A stretch of 64,000 nucleotides of DNA from Actinomadura sp. NBRC 104425 (GCF_030269545.1 NZ_BSTN01000018.1:62001-126000); one strand, 5' to 3'. Numbered from the stretch's first letter, positions 51,761-60,445 are shown. Notes: generated by a model not told the origin, from the letters alone. A program made the numbers and translations.

Positions 51761-54700
51761 TCACTGGCCGGGGCGCAGCTCGCCCATCATCTGCTGCAGC
51801 GGCGACTCGGGCAGGTCGCGGACGCTCAGCCGGGCCACGGTCGCGGCGTTGACGTCCACGCCCGCCAGCCGCGCCGCCTGCCGCGCCACGGTCTGCTCGA
51901 ACAGCTCGCGGACGGTGCGGGCGTAGGCGAACGAGCGGTCCTGGCGCATCCGGCCCAAACGCGTCAGCAGTTCGACGCGCAGCTCCTCGTCCAGCACGTA
52001 CAGGTCGCGTTCGGCGTAGTCCTGGAACAGCCGCACCAGGTCGCGGTCGTCCATGCCGGAGAACTCCACGACCCGCCCGAACCGGCCGCGGAACGCCGGA
52101 TTGCCCGCCAGGAAGCCCTCCATCTCCGCCGCCGGACTGGAGCAGACCACCATGAACCGGTCGCCGCGCTCGGCCATGCAGCGCATCAGCTCGTTGACCA
52201 CGGCGGGGGTGCGGTCCAGCCGGTAGGCCTCCTGGATCAGCAGGACGCCGCCCATGGCCTGGTCCACCATGGCGTGCACGCGGTTCTCGGCGTCGACCGC
52301 GTCGCGTCCGGCCAGGTGCACCGGGCGGCAGGCCACCACGTGCCCGGCGTCCAGCAGCCCCAGCGCGGCGTACATCCCGCCGACCAGCCCGGCCACGGTG
52401 GTCTTGCCGGTGCCGGGCGGGCCCACGAAGATCAGGTTGCGGTCGGCCTTGGCGCGCAGCCCGTGCCGCACCCGCTCGGCCTCGACTTCGGCCTCCTCCA
52501 GCAGCTCCCGGACGGCGGCCTTGACCTCCTCCAGCCCGTACAGGCCGTCCAGCCGCTCCAGGTAGCCGTCGACGTCGCCGGGCGGGCGCAGCGCGGGCTC
52601 GATGCCCTCGGCGACGCCCTCGAAGTCCTCGGGGGTGAGCACCAGGCGGTCGCGGGAGGCGCTGCCCGCCCGCTCCAGGTGCCGCTGGCACGCCTGGTCG
52701 AGATAGGCCTCCACCAGGCGGGCGTTGACCAGGTCGCCGGGCCCGCGCAGGCGGTCCAGGTCCGCCTGCACGACCTCCAGCGCGGCGGGCGGCAGCGTGA
52801 CGCGCCGCTCCGCGGCCAGCACGTGCAGCAGCGTCATGCGCCGGTCCAGGTCGGTCAGGTCGGGCATGCGGAAGACCCGGAACAGCTGGACCAGCTTGGG
52901 GTGATCCTCGCGCAGGCGGCGGAACGCGCGGGGGTCGCAGGTGGCGATCAGCACCGTGTCCGCGGCCGGGCTGAGCCGGGCCCGGCGCACCGCGTCGACG
53001 ACCGCCTTCGGGTCGGGGGCGGAGTCGATGGCGACGTCGAGCCGTTCGAACAGGATCGTCGGGCCCTGCCTGGTGAGGATGTGCGCGGTGCGCTCGGCGG
53101 GGGCGGCGCGCACGTCCTCGGCGTCCACCGCGCGGATGGCGCCGTCGCCCAGGCCGGCCTCGGCGAGGGTCAGGGCGATCAGCCGGGCCAGGCGCCGCTG
53201 GCCGGTGTGCGGGCTGCCCACCAGCAGCACGCTGGGCACGCCGGGGCCGGACGCCGCTCCGCCGTCCACCCGGGTCAGGCCCGACGTCGACTCCCGCCGC
53301 GACGGCCTGTCGATGCGCGTCATGGGAGCGGCCGCACCGCCGCCCGGGCGGTCCACGCGGGTGGCCTCCATGTCCGACCCGGCGGGGGCGTTCCACTCCT
53401 CGGCCTGGGCGCGCAGCTCGTCGAGCAGCTCGGCGGCGTCCTGCGCCCCGGACACGAAGCTGATGCCGTACCGCTCCAGGACGCGCCGGTCCTCCTCCGG
53501 GACGCGCGGCGGCGGGATCTCGTGGACGGGCCGGTCGGGGGCGGGCGTGTCCTCCAGGAAGTCGAAGCTTCCGATCATGGTCTCGGACATGACCCGGGTG
53601 CCGGGACCGCCGGTCTCCGCCCCGGACGGCCGCGCCGGCTGCTGGGGCTGCTCGCCCTGCTCGTCCAGGCCCTGCAGGTCCTCGCCGGTGAACACGCGCG
53701 TGCGCGGCGGGTTCTGCTGCGTCGGCTGCTGCTGCGCTGGCTGCTGCTGGGCGGGCGGTTCGGGTTGCGGGGGCTGGGCGGGGACGGGCGGCACAGGCGG
53801 CCCCTGGGCGGCCCCGGGTGGCGTCGCGGCGGGCGCTCCGGGGCGCTGGAAGCCGAGCGCGGTGTACGGCGGGGCGGCGTTCTCCGCCTGCTGCTCCTCT
53901 TCCGCCGGTTGCGGATGCTGCGGAGGCTGGATCTGCGGCGCCTGCCCCTGGGCGGGCCGGCCCTGCGGTGCCTGGGGCTGGGCGGGGTGGGGCGCCCGGT
54001 ACGGATCCGGTACGCCGGGGGCGGGCATGTCGTAGACGGCGGCCGCGTCCCCCGGCGAGACCCCCGGGCCGTGCGGCGCGGCAGGGCTCGCCTGGCCCGG
54101 CGTGCCCGGACGCTGGAAGCCGAGCTCGGTGTAGGGCGGGGACACGCTGTCGGGCTCGGTGTCGTCCTCGGAAGCCGAGACCGGCGGCTCGACCGACGCG
54201 TACGGCATGTCCGGCGCCGGTGCCGGCATCCGGCCCAGGTCGCGCCGTTCCCTGCGGTCGGCGTCCGCGGGGGGCTGCACGAACGGCCGGTCGGGCCCGC
54301 TCACTCCGCCCGGGGAACCGGACGCCGCACCCGGCGGCAGCCCCGGCTGCCCCTGCGCGCCCACGGGGCCGAACGACGGCGCCCTGAACGACGGGTCGGG
54401 GGACGGCTGCGCCGGGGACGCGGACGACGAAGGCGACATCGTCGCCGCCGACGCCGTGGCGCGCACGCGATGCCGTCCGATGATCTTGGCGATGACGGCG
54501 TTCGGCACGGGGAACCCGCGGGGACGCGCGGGCATCCCCCCGGCCAGCCTGCACCACGCCAGGTCCAGCGCGTACACGGCCGCCAGCAGGGTCTCGGCGT
54601 CGTCGCCCCGGGAGATCGCCGAGCGGAGCGGCTCGGGCAGGCGCAGGTCCTCCGGCCACAGGCGCCGCAGCGGGTGGCCCTGCTGGTCGAGCACCGCCTG

Positions 54701-55846
54701 CACGGTGTACCGGATCTCCGGGTCCAGCCAGGGGACGATGCTTGCGGCCACGTCCCTGCGCACCACGTTCAGGTCGGCGGCCAGCAGCGCGGCGGCCACC
54801 AGACGCGGCTCGACGTAGGCGGGGTCGGCGTGCTGCCCGGACAGCCTCCCCACCACCTCGGCCAGGGTGTAGAAGGCGTGGCGGAAGTTGTCCCCCGGGG
54901 AGCTCTCGTCGCGCAGGGCGGGCACCAGGTTCGGGGGGCAGCGGGTCAGCCACTGCTGGACGAGGGCCTGATCGCCGTACGGCAGCACGTCGTAGTCGAC
55001 CGTGGGGTTGCTGAGCGTCACCCCGAGGATGGCCAGCAGCGCGTCGGCGCGCGCCCGGAAGCGGACGTCCTCGCGCAGGGCGCTCGCCACCGCCCACATG
55101 GTGCGCAGGACGACGACGGCGGCGTCCACGCGGCTGGCACGGAGCCGTTCGGCGTACAGCCCCGCCAGCGCCTCCAGCGACGGAGGCGTCAGCCAGCGCG
55201 GCCCGTCCACCTTGGGCAGCGGCTTGGCGCGGTAGGGGCGCCACAGGTCGAGCATCTGCTCGTCCATGCGCGCGTCGAAGACGGGGGCGGGCGCGCACCA
55301 CAGCATCACGCCCCAGGCGGCGACGACCGTGGACGGCGTCTGCGGCGTGAACTGCTGCCACGTGTGCGGGTACTCGCTGACGGGCAGCGCGGCGGCCGAC
55401 TCCACCGTCGAGCGCATCCGCGACGTCAGGTCGGGCAGCAACGAGCGCCTTACGAAGGGCTGCGCCTCGGGGGCGTCGTAGGAGAAGTCCGGCCCCGCCG
55501 GGATGACGTGGGGAGGCAGCGCGGGCACCGGCCCCATCGCCCCGTGCTGGGCCGGGCGCGCCGCCATGCGGACCTGCGGTGAGCGCGGGGGCGGGCACAG
55601 GTACCACTGGCCGTCCGAGGGGTGCAGCCGGTACCAGCGTGCCCACGCGCCGAACAGCCAACGGGTGCCGTCCGGGAGCACCAGCACCCGCCCGCTGAGG
55701 GCGTGCTGGCGCTGCTGGGGAGGGGCCGACGCCCACCAACCGGCGGCCACCATCGCCTTCGTGTCGTGCTCAGCCGCCGAGAAAGGATCCTGCCCCCTCG
55801 GGGGGCTGGGCGGCGGAGCACTGCCATAGCCCGGTCCCCACACCAC
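51761..55846 (-). CDS. Large AAA+ protein of CbxX/EccA type with disordered centre and degenerate first ATPase domain
   Basis: This is a 1361-residue cytoplasmic protein. Residues 1-460 are a helical domain of unknown type. Residues 460-800 are Pro/Gln/Ala-rich and disordered, with a duplicated PPYT-LGFQRPG-P unit and several Thr-Arg-Val/Ile motifs (TRVFTG, TRVMSE, TRVDRP, TRIDRP, TRVDGG). A first ATPase-like domain near 875-1060 has a ruined Walker A (VGSPHTGQRRLA, no Lys). The second, near 1100-1330, is CbxX/CfxQ-like. It has IFVGPPGTGKTT (Walker A), VLLIQEAYRL where the family has IDEAY (Walker B Asp replaced by Gln), and NPAFRGRFGR (arginine finger). EccA proteins of type VII secretion share this family. 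The GTG start has TACGAT 6 bases upstream and looks leaderless. Confidence 0.75.
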   Translation of the reverse strand: MVWGPGYGSAPPPSPPRGQDPFSAAEHDTKAMVAAGWWASAPPQQRQHALSGRVLVLPDGTRWLFGAWARWYRLHPSDGQWYLCPPPRSPQVRMAARPAQHGAMGPVPALPPHVIPAGPDFSYDAPEAQPFVRRSLLPDLTSRMRSTVESAAALPVSEYPHTWQQFTPQTPSTVVAAWGVMLWCAPAPVFDARMDEQMLDLWRPYRAKPLPKVDGPRWLTPPSLEALAGLYAERLRASRVDAAVVVLRTMWAVASALREDVRFRARADALLAILGVTLSNPTVDYDVLPYGDQALVQQWLTRCPPNLVPALRDESSPGDNFRHAFYTLAEVVGRLSGQHADPAYVEPRLVAAALLAADLNVVRRDVAASIVPWLDPEIRYTVQAVLDQQGHPLRRLWPEDLRLPEPLRSAISRGDDAETLLAAVYALDLAWCRLAGGMPARPRGFPVPNAVIAKIIGRHRVRATASAATMSPSSSASPAQPSPDPSFRAPSFGPVGAQGQPGLPPGAASGSPGGVSGPDRPFVQPPADADRRERRDLGRMPAPAPDMPYASVEPPVSASEDDTEPDSVSPPYTELGFQRPGTPGQASPAAPHGPGVSPGDAAAVYDMPAPGVPDPYRAPHPAQPQAPQGRPAQGQAPQIQPPQHPQPAEEEQQAENAAPPYTALGFQRPGAPAATPPGAAQGPPVPPVPAQPPQPEPPAQQQPAQQQPTQQNPPRTRVFTGEDLQGLDEQGEQPQQPARPSGAETGGPGTRVMSETMIGSFDFLEDTPAPDRPVHEIPPPRVPEEDRRVLERYGISFVSGAQDAAELLDELRAQAEEWNAPAGSDMEATRVDRPGGGAAAPMTRIDRPSRRESTSGLTRVDGGAASGPGVPSVLLVGSPHTGQRRLARLIALTLAEAGLGDGAIRAVDAEDVRAAPAERTAHILTRQGPTILFERLDVAIDSAPDPKAVVDAVRRARLSPAADTVLIATCDPRAFRRLREDHPKLVQLFRVFRMPDLTDLDRRMTLLHVLAAERRVTLPPAALEVVQADLDRLRGPGDLVNARLVEAYLDQACQRHLERAGSASRDRLVLTPEDFEGVAEGIEPALRPPGDVDGYLERLDGLYGLEEVKAAVRELLEEAEVEAERVRHGLRAKADRNLIFVGPPGTGKTTVAGLVGGMYAALGLLDAGHVVACRPVHLAGRDAVDAENRVHAMVDQAMGGVLLIQEAYRLDRTPAVVNELMRCMAERGDRFMVVCSSPAAEMEGFLAGNPAFRGRFGRVVEFSGMDDRDLVRLFQDYAERDLYVLDEELRVELLTRLGRMRQDRSFAYARTVRELFEQTVARQAARLAGVDVNAATVARLSVRDLPESPLQQMMGELRPGQ

Positions 55847-55956
55847 GCCGTCATCGTAGTCAGCATGACGGGGCCGCTAATCCGGCGATCACCCGAAATG
55901 GGCGGCATCGCCTGGTGGGAACGGCCTTGTCGGAGGGGGAACCGGGCGGGGCGGGG

Positions 55957-56478
55957 TCACTCCCAGGAGGCCTCGCGGTGCCGCCGCGCCTTCTCCATGT
56001 AGGTGTCGGGGGTGTACTGCAGGACGAGCCGGTCATCGTCGGTGAGCTCCCGGACGACCTTGCCCGGCACCCCGGCGACCAGGACCCCGGAGGGGATCTT
56101 CTTGCCCGGCGGCACCAGCGCCCCGGCCGCGACCAGGGTGCCCGCGCCGATCCGCGCGCCGTTCAGCACGATCGCGCCGATGCCGATGAGCGACCCGGTC
56201 TCCACGTGCGCGCCGTGCACCATCGCCTTGTGGCCGAGGCTCACCCGGTCCTCCAGCACGGCGGGCACCCCCGGGTCGGAGTGCAGGCAGCTCAGGTCCT
56301 GGATGTTGCACTCGTCCCCGACGATGATCTCCTCGTCGTCGCCGCGCAGCACCGACCCGTACCACACGCTCGACCGGCGCCCGAGCGTCACCTTGCCGAC
56401 GACCACCGCGCCCGGCGCCACCCACGCCTCGGGGTGGATGCGCGGCGCGTCCTCGCCCAACGAACCCACATAGCTCAT
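55957..56478 (-). CDS. Gamma-class carbonic anhydrase-like protein
   Basis: This is a 173-residue left-handed beta-helix protein with hexapeptide repeats. SVWYGSVLRGD gives the conserved Arg-Gly-Asp of gamma-carbonic anhydrases. The three zinc-binding His residues are visible in CLHSD and GHKAMVHGA. The C-terminal helix (PDTYMEKARRHREA) closes the trimer. Activity as a carbonic anhydrase is likely but many homologues are inactive. TAGCAT is placed 7 bases before the ATG at 56478 with no ribosome binding site, suggesting a leaderless transcript. Confidence 0.9.
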   Translation of the reverse strand: MSYVGSLGEDAPRIHPEAWVAPGAVVVGKVTLGRRSSVWYGSVLRGDDEEIIVGDECNIQDLSCLHSDPGVPAVLEDRVSLGHKAMVHGAHVETGSLIGIGAIVLNGARIGAGTLVAAGALVPPGKKIPSGVLVAGVPGKVVRELTDDDRLVLQYTPDTYMEKARRHREASWE

Positions 56479-56571
56479 GGGGCCGATGCTAGGCCCGCCC
56501 CGCGCCGGGGCATGCGCACGGGACGTCTCGGACATATCCGGGTTTTACGGCCGAGCCGCTAACGTGCCGCT

Positions 56572-56652
56572 GTGGCGCGGGACAAGAAACGGCAGCGAGA
56601 ACAGGCATTCCGGTTGCGCGAACGGGGTGAGGCACACGAGAGTCAACTCTGA
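56572..56652 (+). CDS. Possible tiny basic protein (26 residues)
   Basis: A GTG at 56572 sits 6 bases after a TAACGT box (56560-56565), the same spacing as other apparently leaderless genes here. The frame encodes VARDKKRQREQAFRLRERGE plus a short tail, very rich in Lys, Arg, Glu and Gln. It could be a true small protein or simply lie at the start of the mRNA leader of the DivIVA-like gene 118 bases further on. No homologue is recognised. Confidence 0.35.
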   Translation: MARDKKRQREQAFRLRERGEAHESQL

Positions 56653-56769
56653 CGTTCCCTACCCTTAGCGACGTCCCGCCCACCCTCACGACGCAGTGAG
56701 CGACGTAGAAGCCCGTGCAGTCCCCGACCCCGACGGGGTGACACCCCGGCGACGACCCCCCAAGGCACC

Positions 56770-57870
56770 ATGAGCAACGAAGCGGAAATCCTGCCGAACC
56801 TCCTCCGTGAGGACAACTTCGAGATCGTCATGCGCGGCTACAACCGCCGCCAGGTCGACGAGTACATCGCGCGCAGCCAGCAGAAGATCCAGGAGCTGGA
56901 GGCGCGGCTGGCCCGCGCGCTGGACGACGTCGAGCGCACCCGGCGCGAGATGGCCGAGCTGCGCGAGGCGCGCAAGCCCACCGGCGACGACCTGTCCGAC
57001 CGGCTCCGCCAGATCATCAACCTGGCCGAGGACGAGGCCAAGGACAAGGTCGCCCAGGCCGAGGCCAAGGGCGCCGAGATCCGCAAGGAGGCCGAGAACG
57101 AGTCGCGGCGCATCATCGACGAGGCCCGCGCCCGCGCCGACCGGGACGTGGCCAACGCGCAGGAGAAGGCCGAGCAGGTGCTGGCGTCGGCCAAGAAGGA
57201 GGCCGACAGCGTGCTGTCGGCGGCCAAGTCCGAGGCCGAGCAGACGGTCACCAGCGCCCGGCTGGAGGCCGAGCGGACGCTGACCGCCGCCGAGCGCCGC
57301 GCCGGCGTGATCAACGAGGGCGCCACCCAGCGGCTCAACCACCTCACCAAGAACCACACCACGGCGCTGCAGCGGCTCACCGAGATCAGCGAGACGCTCA
57401 ACCGCCTGCTGACGGCCGAGAACGAGGCCGGGCCGCTGGAGAAGATGGTCGAGGACGCGGTCAAGACCTCGACGCCGCAGCGCAAGCAGGCCGCCCCGGC
57501 CGCTCAGGCCCAGGCCAAGCCGGCCGCCGCCAAGGCCCCGGCCGCCCCCGCCCCGGCGGCCAAGCCCGCTCAGGCCGCCCCGTCGGCTCCGTCCGCGGCG
57601 CAGGCGGGCGGCGCCGGTGCGGGCAAGCACGCCGCCCCGCCCGCGCCGCAGGCCGCGGCCCCCGCGGCGCCGCTGAAGAAGCCCGAGCCCGACTCGCCGG
57701 GGGTGGACGCGCCCGCGCCGGCCCAGCCGCAGGGCAAGGCCGTGCCGCAGGTGCCCGCGCCCGGCCCGGCCGACGGCCCCGAGATCGCACGGCCCGGCGG
57801 CCCCGGCGCCCAGCACGGCCAGGGTCCGGTGCCGCCCCAGGCGGGCCGCGGCCCGCTCGACCCGAGCTGA
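56770..57870 (+). CDS. DivIVA/Wag31-like coiled-coil polarity protein
   Basis: This is a 366-residue protein. The DivIVA membrane-binding and early coiled-coil motif is FEIVMRGYNRRQVDEYIARSQ (about residues 17-37). A long continuous coiled coil follows to about residue 220, rich in Ala, Glu and Lys (repeats of EAE and AKKEAD). The last 130 residues are Pro/Ala-rich and disordered. This plan is nearer to the cellulose-binding-like coiled-coil proteins and SepIVA relatives of actinomycetes than to short DivIVA. It probably marks growth poles or septa. The ATG has no strong ribosome binding site. It is followed by two hairpins, one very strong. Confidence 0.85.
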   Translation: MSNEAEILPNLLREDNFEIVMRGYNRRQVDEYIARSQQKIQELEARLARALDDVERTRREMAELREARKPTGDDLSDRLRQIINLAEDEAKDKVAQAEAKGAEIRKEAENESRRIIDEARARADRDVANAQEKAEQVLASAKKEADSVLSAAKSEAEQTVTSARLEAERTLTAAERRAGVINEGATQRLNHLTKNHTTALQRLTEISETLNRLLTAENEAGPLEKMVEDAVKTSTPQRKQAAPAAQAQAKPAAAKAPAAPAPAAKPAQAAPSAPSAAQAGGAGAGKHAAPPAPQAAAPAAPLKKPEPDSPGVDAPAPAQPQGKAVPQVPAPGPADGPEIARPGGPGAQHGQGPVPPQAGRGPLDPS

Positions 57871-57920
57871 GGCGTACCGGGTCCGGGCGTTCGGGACGCG
57901 ACGCACGTCCCGTTTCGCAT

Positions 57921-57967
57921 GCGCGAGCGGCGCTCCGCCACCTCGGGCGGAGCGCCGCTCGCGCTTT
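57921..57967 (+). terminator. Very strong terminator after the DivIVA-like gene
   Basis: A perfect 19-bp stem (57921-57939 with 57946-57964) has a 6-base loop and is followed by TTTG. A smaller 7-bp hairpin (57892-57912), followed by TTTC, precedes it. The def promoter -10 box begins only 5 bases after the big stem. Confidence 0.9.
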
Positions 57968-57981
57968 GTAGCATCACGGTC

Positions 57982-58545
57982 ATGAGCAAGGCGGACGACA
58001 CGCGTGGCGCACGGCGCCGCGGGCGCGGCGACGGCGGGCGGGGCACCGTCCGACCGATCCGGCGGCTCGGCGACCCGGTGCTGCGGACCGAATGCGACCC
58101 GGTGCGGACGTTCGACGCCGCGCTGCGCCGACTCGTCGACGACATGTTCGCCACGATGTACGAGGCGGACGGCGCGGGTCTGGCGGCCAACCAGATCGGC
58201 GTCGCGCAGCAGATCTTCGTCTACGACTGCCTCGACGACCGCGACCGCCGCCATGTCGGCCACGTGATCAACCCGGTGCTGGTGGCGGCGGACGGCGACA
58301 CGCTGGTGGAGCCGGAGGGCTGCCTGTCGCTGCCCGGCCTGCGGTTCGACACCCCCCGGTGCGGCCACGCCGTGGTGGAGGGCGTCGACGTCAAGGGCAG
58401 GCCGATCCGCGTGGAGGGCACCGGCTACTTCGCGCGCTGCCTGCAGCACGAGTACGGCCACCTGCAGGGCCAGGTCTACATCGACACGCTGTCGGGCGAG
58501 GAGCGCCGGGAGGCCATGCGCGCCATCCGCGCGGCGTCCGCATAG
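57982..58545 (+). CDS. def: Peptide deformylase
   Basis: This is a 187-residue metalloenzyme removing the formyl group from new proteins. Motif 1 is GAGLAANQIG (about 62-71). Motif 2 is EGCLSLPG with the metal-binding Cys (about 111-118). Motif 3 is QHEYGHLQG with the HExxH metal site (about 154-162); the usual Asp in HE-x-D-H is Gly here. The N-terminus carries an extra basic stretch (RGARRRGRGDGGRG). TAGCAT at 57969-57974 is 7 bases before the ATG, so the mRNA seems leaderless. Confidence 0.93.
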   Translation: MSKADDTRGARRRGRGDGGRGTVRPIRRLGDPVLRTECDPVRTFDAALRRLVDDMFATMYEADGAGLAANQIGVAQQIFVYDCLDDRDRRHVGHVINPVLVAADGDTLVEPEGCLSLPGLRFDTPRCGHAVVEGVDVKGRPIRVEGTGYFARCLQHEYGHLQGQVYIDTLSGEERREAMRAIRAASA

Positions 58546-58572
58546 CCGCGGGCGGCCCCGCGGACTTGCAGA

Positions 58573-58998
58573 TCAGTACCAGCGGGCCGCACGCTGCCGT
58601 TTGATCTCTGAGCGGCGGCGCTTGTCCTGCAGGCGGCGTTCGTTGATGGCACGCGGGATCTTCTTGGGGATGCGCTTTTTGGGCGGCGGCGCGGTGGCCT
58701 CGGCGAGCAGGGCGGCCAGACGGGCCTTGGCGGCCTCCCGGTTGCGCCGCTGGGAGCGGTGCTCCTCGGCGCGGATGGTGAGCACGCCGCGCACGAGGCG
58801 TCCGGCCAGCCGGTCCAGCGCCCGGCGCCGCAGCGTCTCGGGGATGGACGGCGAGCCCGCCACGTCGAACGACAGCTCGACCGCGGTGGCGCTGGTGTTG
58901 ACGTGCTGCCCGCCCGGCCCGGAGGCGCGGGAGAAGCGCCAGGCGAGCTCGGACTCCGGCACGGAGAACGAGTCGCGGACGCGGATCTGCTCGGGCAT
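58573..58998 (-). CDS. arfB: Alternative ribosome-rescue factor ArfB (peptidyl-tRNA hydrolase)
   Basis: This is a 141-residue protein with the class I release-factor GGQ motif in SGPGGQHVNTSATAVEL (Gly-Gly-Gln near residues 29-31). It frees stalled ribosomes by hydrolysing peptidyl-tRNA. The basic C-terminal tail (about 105-141, with NERRLQDKRRRSEIKRQR) is the part that enters the empty mRNA channel. GATAAT is 7 bases before the ATG at 58998, suggesting a leaderless transcript. Confidence 0.92.
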   Translation of the reverse strand: MPEQIRVRDSFSVPESELAWRFSRASGPGGQHVNTSATAVELSFDVAGSPSIPETLRRRALDRLAGRLVRGVLTIRAEEHRSQRRNREAAKARLAALLAEATAPPPKKRIPKKIPRAINERRLQDKRRRSEIKRQRAARWY

Positions 58999-59122
58999 GC
59001 GCCCGATTATCCCTGCTTGTCCGGGCCCATGTCGTCTCGTTTTCCGCGCCCCCACGGCCGCCGCCTGCGGCGACTCCCCCGCGTCCACTGCCGGAGGACG
59101 GCGCAGGCATCGGCCACACGGC

Positions 59123-59170
59123 GACACGGCCGTGTGATTCCGACCCCCACCGGAATCACACGGCCGTGTC
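59123..59170 (-). terminator. 20-bp perfect stem terminator after the HtrA gene
   Basis: A perfect 20-bp inverted repeat (59123-59142 and 59151-59170) encloses an ACCCCCAC loop, about 80 bases downstream of the HtrA stop. There is no T-run, as usual in high-GC actinomycetes. Confidence 0.8.
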
Positions 59171-59249
59171 CCCCAGGCCGCGCCGCCACCGGACCCGAAC
59201 CCCCTAGACGAACCCGGCGCGGCGCGGCGGCTCTCCCCCTACTGACCGG

Positions 59250-60389
59250 TCAGGCTCCGCTGCCGGCCAGGATCTTGTCGGCGATCTCCTTGGCCTCGTT
59301 GATCGGGATGGCGAACCCGACGCCGATGCTCCCCGAGCTGCTGCCGGACGTGGCGATCGCGGTGTTGATGCCCACCACCTGCCCGGCCGCGTTGGCCAGC
59401 GCGCCCCCGGAGTTGCCGGGGTTGATGGCCGCGTCGGTCTGGATCGCGTTCTCGATCACCTTGGTCTCCTGCTGGGACAGCCGGCCCTGCAGGTAGGGCG
59501 GCAGCCCCTCCTGCTCCTGCGAGCCGCCCTCCTCGATCTTGCGGCCGAGGGCGCTGACGATCCCGGAGGTCACCGAGCCGTCCAGGCCCAGCGGGCTGCC
59601 CACGGCCAGCACCGGGTCGCCGACGGCCAGGGCGTCGCTGTCGCCGAGCGTGGCGGGCTTGAGCCCGGAGACCCCCTCGGCCTTGATCAGCGCGATGTCG
59701 TGGGTGGAGTCGGCGCCCAGCAGCCGCGCCGAGGCGGTCTTGCCGTCGCTGAACTTCACCGCGATCTGGGCGCCGTCCTCCACGACGTGCGCGTTGGTCA
59801 GGATGACGCCGTCCGACCGCAGGATGACACCGGACCCGCTGGCGGTCTCCCCCGTGGCGCCCTGCACCTGCAGGGACACCACGCTCGGCTGCACGGCCGC
59901 GGCCGTCTTGGCCGTCGTCGTCGCGTTCTTGGTGGACGCGCCGGACACCGCGGTGGGGCTGGAGTACACCGTCTCGCCGCCACCGGACACGGCCAGCGCG
60001 GTGACCGCCCCCGTGGCGCCCGCGCCCAGCGCCAGCGCCACGGCCGCCCCGAGCGCCGCGATCCTGCGGCGCGCCGTCCACCAGAGCCCGCCCGAGGGGC
60101 CCGCGGGCTCCGCCGGCGGGTGCGCCATCGCGGGCATGCCCGGCGCGGGCGGCGCGAAGTGCGGCATCCGCCACTGCGGCTGCGGCCCGGTGTACGGCCC
60201 GGCCTGCGGGCCGTCCTGAAAGCCTTGCTGGGGCTGCGGATGCGGTCCGGTCGCGGCGGCGCCGTGCGGGTCGTGCCGCGGGCCCGCCTGGTCGTCCCGC
60301 TGCGGGTCGGTCTGGTGACCGGGCTGCGGCTGCGGGGTCGGCTGCCGCCGCTCCCCGTACGGAGCGAAGTCCGGCTGATCGGCGCTCAT
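59250..60389 (-). CDS. HtrA/PepD-type trypsin-like serine protease, no PDZ domain
   Basis: This is a 379-residue membrane-anchored protease. The cytoplasmic tail (1-105) is rich in Pro, Gln and His. A transmembrane helix lies at about 108-132, then the exterior protease domain. The catalytic triad is visible: His in LTNAHVVEDG (about 198), Asp in STHDIALIK (about 228) and Ser in NPGNSGGAL (about 325). The protein ends right after FAIPINEAKEIADKIL, so the PDZ domain normally following is missing. It degrades misfolded envelope proteins. It lies downstream of the histidine kinase, in the same order as mycobacterial mprA-mprB-pepD. ATG at 60389 has GGGGGA upstream. Confidence 0.88.
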   Translation of the reverse strand: MSADQPDFAPYGERRQPTPQPQPGHQTDPQRDDQAGPRHDPHGAAATGPHPQPQQGFQDGPQAGPYTGPQPQWRMPHFAPPAPGMPAMAHPPAEPAGPSGGLWWTARRRIAALGAAVALALGAGATGAVTALAVSGGGETVYSSPTAVSGASTKNATTTAKTAAAVQPSVVSLQVQGATGETASGSGVILRSDGVILTNAHVVEDGAQIAVKFSDGKTASARLLGADSTHDIALIKAEGVSGLKPATLGDSDALAVGDPVLAVGSPLGLDGSVTSGIVSALGRKIEEGGSQEQEGLPPYLQGRLSQQETKVIENAIQTDAAINPGNSGGALANAAGQVVGINTAIATSGSSSGSIGVGFAIPINEAKEIADKILAGSGA

Positions 60390-60445
60390 CTCATCCCCCT
60401 GTCGTTCACTTGCCTACGATGATGCGCCACCGTGCTGTAATGTCC

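Noticed and set aside
51749..55582. 1277-codon plus-strand frame opposite the AAA protein gene
   Set aside because: The minus-strand product has AAA motifs, while this one is a His/Val/Gln-rich mirror with no motif.
59123..59170. Long inverted repeat as a transposon end or CRISPR-like unit
   Set aside because: It is a single hairpin directly after a gene, with no transposase, target duplication or repeated copies; a terminator explains it.
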